NCBI GenBank assembly: GCA_910587465.1
Contig: CAJUMS010000023.1
Coordinates: 1-38,246, forward strand
DNA from: an uncultured Oscillospiraceae bacterium
GTDB lineage: Bacteria > Bacillota > Clostridia > Oscillospirales > Ruminococcaceae
Length of the DNA stretch: 38,246 nt
Direction: 5' to 3'
Positions 33,580-38,246 of this stretch are shown one piece after another (the first letter of the stretch is position 1; the number at the start of each line of letters is the position of its first letter). The notes below the pieces were generated by a model. That model was given only the letters and a program-made list of their open reading frames with translations, was not told the origin of the DNA and did no database searches. The translations under genes were made by a program, and so were the position numbers.

Positions 33580-33841
33580 TAGCTTTATATCAAATTTAAT
33601 ATATCGATATCTGTTTTTCTACATAACCGCCAATACGGTCGGTTTGCGTTTATGTATTTTAACCAAAAACCGACTTGTATTTGATATTTTTTTGTCAATT
33701 TATTCATGTGTATGTATATGGTTTGGCGATATTGTTAACTTAATAACCTCTACAATATTGTTAATAAAATGACAAAGTGCCAATGAAAATTCTTAAAGAT
33801 AAACTTACCCTGCATACAAATAATATCTGTCATATTTGACA

Positions 33842-33965
33842 TCAAACCTCATCAAAAAACTTGTTCATTACATTTTTAATCGAGCTTTGTAATTCGTTTT
33901 CTCTGCTTGACCTCTAAGAATAACTTGATCAAGATTTTTTGGCTGATCGTCGTAGAAATTCTAAT
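33842..33965 (-). pseudogene. short decayed coding remnant
   Basis: The 33494-34147 interval is A/T-rich. On the minus strand two frames joined by one shift read YDDQPKNLDQVILRGQAE then NELQSSIKNVMNKFFDEV and stop, which looks like the C-terminus of a protein rather than random sequence. No family recognised. The rest of the interval holds the GH5 promoter, a direct repeat ATATTGTTAA (near 33730 and 33762) and the XRE operator. Confidence 0.3.
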
Positions 33966-34062
33966 TTGCCTGTTTGATATGTAACACAAAACCAGCTGCG
34001 ATTAGCGGGATTTGACTGCACTTATCTGTCTATGCTTAATCTCGTTTTTTAAAACTGTGTCG

Positions 34063-34098
34063 GAATTAAAAATTCTTTATATGCTGAATTAAAAATTC
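34063..34098. promoter_or_regulatory. two tandem GAATTAAAAATTC palindromes, probable operators
   Basis: Identical 13-bp palindromes at 34063-34075 and 34086-34098, 23 bp centre to centre, or about two helical turns. They sit upstream of the XRE start and of a TATAAT box at 34121-34126, as expected for cooperative binding by a dimeric regulator. Confidence 0.55.
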
Positions 34099-34147
34099 CT
34101 TTAAAAATTGCCTATTTCTATTTATAATTAATATGAGGTGATATTAT

Positions 34148-34486
34148 ATGGATTCGGATAAGGACGTATTGGGACGTGTTATTAAAGAAGCGAGAAACAA
34201 CAAAAATTTGACTGTTGAGGAAGTCGCTGAAAAAGTAAACGTTACTCCTCGGCATATAGGAGCAATAGAGAACGAAAACAAGAAGCCCAGCTATGAAGTC
34301 CTATACAGCCTAATTCGTTTGCTTGATATACCGCCGGATTTGATTTTCTATCCCGAACGTCCGACCAAAGACAACGAGATAGAAAATCTGGTACGGCTTC
34401 TCTACAATTGCGATGAACATACTAAAAAACTTGTCAATGAAACGGTAAAGGCAACTGTTAAAGCCATAATTGATAACTTGCCGTAA
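34148..34486 (+). CDS. XRE-family regulator of the mobile-element type
   Basis: 112 residues. Helix-turn-helix at about 8-62 (RVIKEARNNKNLTVEEVAEKVNVTPRHIGAIENENKKP), then DLIFYPERPTKDNEIENLVRLL and a helical tail. This layout is common in regulators of integrative elements in Firmicutes. GAGGTG precedes the ATG. It stands alone: two tandem palindromes lie upstream and a decayed KTR gene downstream, so it may be the surviving regulator of a lost element. Target genes unknown; autoregulation is the simplest reading. Confidence 0.85.
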   Translation: MDSDKDVLGRVIKEARNNKNLTVEEVAEKVNVTPRHIGAIENENKKPSYEVLYSLIRLLDIPPDLIFYPERPTKDNEIENLVRLLYNCDEHTKKLVNETVKATVKAIIDNLP

Positions 34487-34500
34487 TTAAATCAATACAT

Positions 34501-34553
34501 ACAAAAAGAGTCAACGATTGTAAGTGATAATATCACTTACAATCGTTGGCTCT
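34501..34553 (-). terminator. near-perfect 23-bp-stem terminator of the KTR relic
   Basis: Arms of 23 bases around AGTCAACGATTGTAAGTGAT with one mismatch and a one-base loop. A T-run follows only on the minus strand, so it terminated the leftward KTR gene. Confidence 0.7.
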
Positions 34554-34722
34554 AAGTCTATGTGTTCGGCTCTTTGGGTAATGTTATATGAATTTTTTCG
34601 ACATCTATCAGCGCCCCTTTCTTGCGCCTTGGACAATAGAGAGGAATATTCAACAAAACGGCATCCTTTCAGATTTGCACTCTTGCTATATTTTTGCAAA
34701 AAGGACACATTATCCATTCTGT
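34537..34722 (-). pseudogene. decayed cysteine-rich KTR-domain gene
   Basis: On the minus strand the frame reads EWIMCPFCKNIARVQI, stop, KDAVLLNIPLYCPRRKKG, ALIDVEKIHITLPKEPNT, stop, and then T, stop, SQRL. This follows the Cys_rich_KTR protein (CPxC...PLYCPKC...EPDAKTQSR) that accompanies Tn916-like elements. At least three stop codons interrupt it, the KTR triplet and the fourth Cys are changed, and the usual ATG before EW is ACA. Its typical downstream hairpin is still present. It marks a former conjugative-element insertion. Confidence 0.65.
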
Positions 34723-35003
34723 ATCTGAACAGACAGCCAAGAAAAAATTCCTTCCACCATATTTTTGTTAATAGAAATCCATTTGCGGCGTTGGAAATAC
34801 TTTGTGTTATTTTGTCCAGGTCGATATTGGACAACAGCTCTCAAGCCATTCAATGTTTAACTGTTGAGCGTCAAATATGCCTGCCTATTCGGAATGCTTT
34901 TTTGGCTTGACCGCATAGTTTTTTGATAAGTGAACGATCTCGGAAATGATCAACGTCAGAACCGCAATCAATACAGATCAACTTAATTATATAAGGTGAA
35001 AAA

Positions 35004-35498
35004 ATGAAAAGTTATAAATCATGGAAAGCACTGAAAAATCAGCTTGAAAAACTGCTGTGTGATGATTTGAAAGGTCGTGTGACGTATTTTCTTACACGGT
35101 ATCACAGGGTGCATAATTCCTACGGTCGCGCCGCGATTCTTCTTGATAAGTGCGAGCTGGTATGCTTTTCATGGATGGAAATGTACAGGCAAGAGCACGA
35201 TATGTCGGAACTTTATAAGCAGACAGGCGAGTACTGCGGTAAGGATCTTGAGAAGAAGTGGGACGAGGACTGTACATATTATGAAATGGATTTCCTCGCC
35301 GCGGCGTTGGAGTTCACCGATATGCATATACATGATGCGCTGAAAAGCGAAAACAGCATTATTCGAATTCTCGCGGTAATGGATAGGCGCGTCGGTAAGC
35401 GGACGCTGCAAAGTCTTGATGAAAGCTCGTTCACTGATTGGGCGAGGATATTTTACAGGCTGCGGATTGAAGCGGAAAATTTGAACAAAGAGGGATAA
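35004..35498 (+). CDS. SF0329-like protein of unknown function
   Basis: 164 residues, resembling the SF0329 family: WKALKNQLEKLLCDDLKGRVTYFLTRYH near the start, YGRAAILLD, and IIRILAVMDRRVGKRTLQ near the end. No catalytic motif, signal peptide or membrane helix is seen; mostly helical and soluble. AAGGTGA precedes the ATG. The stop shares a base with the tcdA start (TAATG), so the two are co-translated. Role unknown. Confidence 0.75.
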   Translation: MKSYKSWKALKNQLEKLLCDDLKGRVTYFLTRYHRVHNSYGRAAILLDKCELVCFSWMEMYRQEHDMSELYKQTGEYCGKDLEKKWDEDCTYYEMDFLAAALEFTDMHIHDALKSENSIIRILAVMDRRVGKRTLQSLDESSFTDWARIFYRLRIEAENLNKEG

Positions 35499-36178
35499 TG
35501 ATGGAGGAATTTACAAGAACAGAGCGTCTGCTCGGAGAAAGCGCAATGAAACGGCTTTCCGAATGTCATGCGGCGGTTTTCGGTATCGGGGGAGTGGGTG
35601 GTCATGCTGCCGAAGCTCTTGTGCGCAGCGGCATAGGCGCGCTGGATGTTGTCGACGGGGATGAGGTCGCGGTATCGAATATCAATCGTCAGATAATCGC
35701 CCTGCACAGCATGGTTGGGTTGCCGAAAACCGATGCCGCCGAGGTTCGTTTCCTCGACATAAACCCCGCGCTGCGATTGACTAAATATCATCTGCGGCTG
35801 TCAGAGGCGACGGTCTGCCAATTCGATTTCACGCGGTACGATTACGTTATCGACGCGATAGACGACGTTCGCGCAAAAGTTCTGCTCGCGGTGAAGTGCT
35901 GTGAAACGGGAACGCCGCTGATAAGCTCTATGGGCACGGGCAATAAGCTGGATCCAACAAAATTCCGCGTGTCAGATATCTACGAGACCTCCATTTGTCC
36001 ACTTGCGAGAGTAATGCGGCACGAGCTGAAAAAACACGGCATAGAGCGGCTTAAGGCGGTATGGTCGACAGAGATGCCCGCCGCTCCGACCAAAGACGGC
36101 GAGCGCGTCGTACCTGCGTCCTGCGCGTTCGTGCCGTCGGTAGCAGGACTGATAATCGCGGGCGAGGTCGTTCGGTAG
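35498..36178 (+). CDS. tcdA: tRNA threonylcarbamoyladenosine dehydratase
   Basis: 226 residues of the ThiF/MoeB/E1-like family. Nucleotide-binding GIGGVGG (29-35), VVDGDEV, the arginine finger region NINRQ (61-65) and the TcdA-type segment DDVRAKVLL are present. It adenylates and cyclises t6A37 in ANN-decoding tRNAs to ct6A. It lacks the C-terminal rhodanese or cysteine clusters of MoeB/ThiF relatives. ATG-ATG doublet at the start; the first overlaps the previous stop. Confidence 0.88.
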   Translation: MMEEFTRTERLLGESAMKRLSECHAAVFGIGGVGGHAAEALVRSGIGALDVVDGDEVAVSNINRQIIALHSMVGLPKTDAAEVRFLDINPALRLTKYHLRLSEATVCQFDFTRYDYVIDAIDDVRAKVLLAVKCCETGTPLISSMGTGNKLDPTKFRVSDIYETSICPLARVMRHELKKHGIERLKAVWSTEMPAAPTKDGERVVPASCAFVPSVAGLIIAGEVVR

Positions 36179-36365
36179 CTTGTCGGCAAATGATTTTTTA
36201 TGGCGCTTTCGGTCAACAATATATTGTCAAAACGGATAAAAACAAAGCTTTTTTGGCTTTTTCACTTTATCCCGTAGCAAATCGGTTGACAAATTTTTCG
36301 GAATATGTTATATTTACGGTATGTAATCGTTTTATGGCACAGTTATATAAAGAGAGGTATTGAAT

Positions 36366-37589
36366 ATGTCGCTGCGAATTGAAACCGAAGCTAACCGCTG
36401 TCTAAACTGCAAAAAGCCGCGGTGTATGGAGTATTGCCCAGTACACACGCCGATACCGCAGATCATTCAAAAATTCAAGGAAAACAAAGTCATGGAGGCA
36501 GGCGAGCAGCTTTTCGAAAACAATCCCATGAGCGTTGTCTGCGCTACCGTGTGCAATCATGAGGCACAGTGCGCGGGTCACTGCGTTCTGGGAAAAAAGG
36601 ATACGCCCGTTCAGTTTTACGATATCGAGCGCTTTGTTTCCGATGCTTACCTCAGCCGTATGCGCCCTGCCTGCGCTCCAAAAAACGGAAAGCGCGTCGC
36701 CGTTATCGGTTCGGGACCCGCTGGGCTTACCGTTGCCATTATACTGGCGAAGAACGGTTACAGCGTGACTATTTTCGAACGCAAGAACGACATCGGCGGT
36801 ATGCTCCGTTACGGAATTCCCGAGTTCCGTCTCTCAAACACTGTCATCGATCGCTACAAACAGCTGCTCGAAAAGCTGGAGATACAGGTGCGCCTTAATA
36901 CGACTATCGGCGGCGCACTGAAAATAGACGACCTTTTCCGCGACGGCTACGATTCAGTATTCGTCGGAACGGGAGCGTGGCGGCCGAGAACGCTGAATAT
37001 CCGCGGCGAGTGCCTTGCCAACGTTCATTTCGGTATCTCCTATCTTGAAAATCCTCGTCATCACGAGCTTGGGGAAGCGGTTGCCGTTATCGGTATGGGC
37101 AACGTGGCAATGGACGTTGCGCGGACTGCGTTCCGCTACGGAGCGCAGCGCGTAATGCTTTTCTCGCGCGGCATACACGCCTCGGCAAGCTCTCATGAGA
37201 TGAGCTACGCAAAGCTTGACGGAGCGGAGTTTATCTACGGAAAACAGATAGTGCGCATAGACCCCGAGGGACCCGTGTTCAAGACCTCTATAATCAACGA
37301 CGAGGGCAAGATTGTGGGTTACGAGGACGGCGAAGAATTGGTTCCCGCGGATTCCGTTATCATCGCCGTAAGTCAGCGCCCCAAGGATAAGCTGATACTC
37401 TCGACGGAGCACCTTGCGGGTACCGCCAAGGGCTTACTGGTGGTTGATGAGGACAACATGACAACGCATCCCGGAGTGTTCGCTGCGGGCGACGTAGTCA
37501 CGGGACCGCTCACCGTAGTTCACGCCGTGGAGGACGCGAAGAAAACCGCAGCCGCAATGATGAAGTATATGGAGAAAGATAACCGATAA
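36366..37589 (+). CDS. GltD/NfnB-like FAD- and Fe-S-dependent oxidoreductase
   Basis: 407 residues, a shorter relative of the nfnB product in this window. It has two Cys clusters for [4Fe-4S] centres (12, 15, 20, 24 and 59, 63, 69, 73), FAD motif GSGPAG (115-120), a second dinucleotide motif GMGNVAMD, and AAGDVVTGPLTVVHAVEDAKK near the end. No NfnA or glutamate synthase large subunit is adjacent, so the electron partner is unknown. The start is taken at 36366 (GAGAGG eight bases upstream) rather than the TTG six bases earlier. Confidence 0.85.
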   Translation: MSLRIETEANRCLNCKKPRCMEYCPVHTPIPQIIQKFKENKVMEAGEQLFENNPMSVVCATVCNHEAQCAGHCVLGKKDTPVQFYDIERFVSDAYLSRMRPACAPKNGKRVAVIGSGPAGLTVAIILAKNGYSVTIFERKNDIGGMLRYGIPEFRLSNTVIDRYKQLLEKLEIQVRLNTTIGGALKIDDLFRDGYDSVFVGTGAWRPRTLNIRGECLANVHFGISYLENPRHHELGEAVAVIGMGNVAMDVARTAFRYGAQRVMLFSRGIHASASSHEMSYAKLDGAEFIYGKQIVRIDPEGPVFKTSIINDEGKIVGYEDGEELVPADSVIIAVSQRPKDKLILSTEHLAGTAKGLLVVDEDNMTTHPGVFAAGDVVTGPLTVVHAVEDAKKTAAAMMKYMEKDNR

Positions 37590-37662
37590 AAACGGGGAGA
37601 ACATCAGACGGTAATTCGCAAATATCCGCCACAAAATTGACATACGGAGAGGAGAAATTGAA

Positions 37663-38149
37663 ATGAAAAAAGACGTTGTTATTTTAACGGTCGCGGGACA
37701 GATCGCATGGCAATCGCACATAGAACAGGCTTCGGAAAGAAAATAGTTATCGGCGATAAGAGCCTTGCCAATGCCGATACTATCGTAAAGATTATGAACG
37801 ACGCGGGTATGGAAATGGCTCTGTCCTCGCGCAAGTCTATCGTGAAACTGATCGCCGAGACTCAAAAGCACAGTGAAATATCCGCGACACTTTTCACGCT
37901 TATCAGATGGCTAAGCGCTGCAATGAAAAGCGCGTTATGGCGGAGGCTGTCAAGTGGGGAACGCGCGGCGACTTCTACAAGAATATGTTCGCGAAAAATC
38001 CCGCAGGTCGTTCCGGGACCGCGGACGAGGTCGCGAACGTCGCGGAGCGGCTTATGTCGCCCGCGGAAGCGTTTATCACGGGTTCTACCATATTGATCGA
38101 CGGCGGTGCAACTGCAAGCTACTATTACGGACCACTCAAGCCGCAGTAA
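37663..38149 (+). pseudogene. SDR oxidoreductase pseudogene with internal deletions
   Basis: GGAGAGGAG precedes the ATG. The start MKKDVVILTVAGQI shows a Gly-to-Val change in the cofactor loop and then a one-base deletion. The next frame gives MAIAHRTGFGKKIVIGDKSL and KSIVKLIAETQKHSEI. The sequence then jumps, in another frame, to RDTFHAYQMAKRCNEKR (active-site YxxxK), and again from VKWGTRG to DFYKNMFAKNPAGR before the intact end FITGSTILIDGGATAS. Compared with the SDR fold, about 70 residues before the YxxxK and about 25 after it are missing. Not functional. Confidence 0.85.
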
Positions 38150-38163
38150 GTAAATACGGAAAT

Positions 38164-38194
38164 AAAAAAGCAAGGTGTTTAACCTTGCTTTTTT
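38164..38194 (+). terminator. terminator after the SDR pseudogene
   Basis: AAAAAAGCAAGGT / ACCTTGCTTTTTT, 13-bp stem with a five-base loop and T-run. Confidence 0.85.
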
Positions 38195-38246
38195 ATTGTA
38201 GCTTTAGCGCAAAAAACCACCGCTTGAAGCGGTGGAATAAAAATCT
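38189..38246 (-). repeat. dispersed hairpin repeat, copy B (runs to the window edge)
   Basis: Inverted copy of the repeat at 29331-29388, with stem CCACCGCT / AGCGGTGG. It abuts a terminator, as copy A does. The match continues to the last base, so the repeat may extend beyond the window. Confidence 0.75.

Noticed and set aside
34511..34834. A 107-codon minus-strand open frame over the KTR relic
   Set aside because: Its product has no recognisable features and its end is encoded by the terminator hairpin; the neighbouring frame carries the KTR-like protein signature instead.
1..38246. CRISPR arrays, tRNA or rRNA genes
   Set aside because: Looking on both strands I saw no regularly spaced direct repeats, no tRNA T-loops except in tmRNA, and no rRNA sequence.
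29331..38246. A single composite transposon bounded by the two inverted hairpin repeats
   Set aside because: The interval mixes core-type genes (tcdA), old relics and a complete GH5 unit, and holds no transposase. The repeats are better explained as independent insertions next to terminators.

Overview
This window looks like a chromosomal segment of a gut-type Firmicute close to Ruminococcus/Oscillospiraceae. The reasons are strong GGAGG ribosome sites with TTGACA/TATAAT promoters, a sporulation-type gene (spoVS), an NfnAB transhydrogenase as found in anaerobes, plant-polysaccharide enzymes (GH13, GH35, a secreted GH5), and a BspA-like surface protein with an NPTTG wall-sorting tail. The species is inferred, not shown.

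Layout. 1-4.6 kb (mostly minus strand): a DEDDh exonuclease, an SDR/FabG-like reductase, an AraC-HTH/aminoglycoside-phosphotransferase fusion and a cytoplasmic GH13 glucosidase. 4.7-5.8 kb is a small graveyard holding a truncated AraC regulator and a frameshifted lipoprotein. 5.8-7.6 kb is a GH35 beta-galactosidase whose promoter is overlapped by a perfect 19-bp-arm palindrome. 7.7-9.9 kb is nfnAB. 10.1-14.5 kb is a MarR regulator translationally coupled to a heterodimeric ABC exporter, behind a long structured leader. 14.6-25.5 kb is a long leftward run of core genes: aspS-GNAT, a sigma-like protein with a membrane/propeller partner, a 35-aa membrane peptide with a DUF624 protein, then purA-ymdB-spoVS-ansA-uridine kinase-like. 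25.7-28.6 kb has the BspA-like protein, a divergent XRE regulator with an inverted-repeat operator between them, and tmRNA (ssrA).

From the tmRNA to the right edge the DNA becomes accessory. It holds an IS3 orfA relic with a nonsense codon, a dispersed hairpin repeat at 29.3 kb whose inverted copy forms the right edge of the window, a 1328-aa secreted GH5 with many modules, an XRE regulator with two tandem palindromes, a decayed cysteine-rich KTR gene of the type carried by Tn916-like elements, an SF0329-like protein with TcdA, an orphan GltD/NfnB-like oxidoreductase, and an SDR pseudogene with internal deletions.

The most notable signal is a pair of related ~115-nt 5' leaders. One lies before the MarR-ABC operon (10216-10333) and one before aspS (25461-25580, minus). 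They share sequence blocks and a common fold, and each ends directly at the Shine-Dalgarno sequence. They fit no riboswitch or T-box that I recognise and may be an undescribed cis-regulatory RNA.
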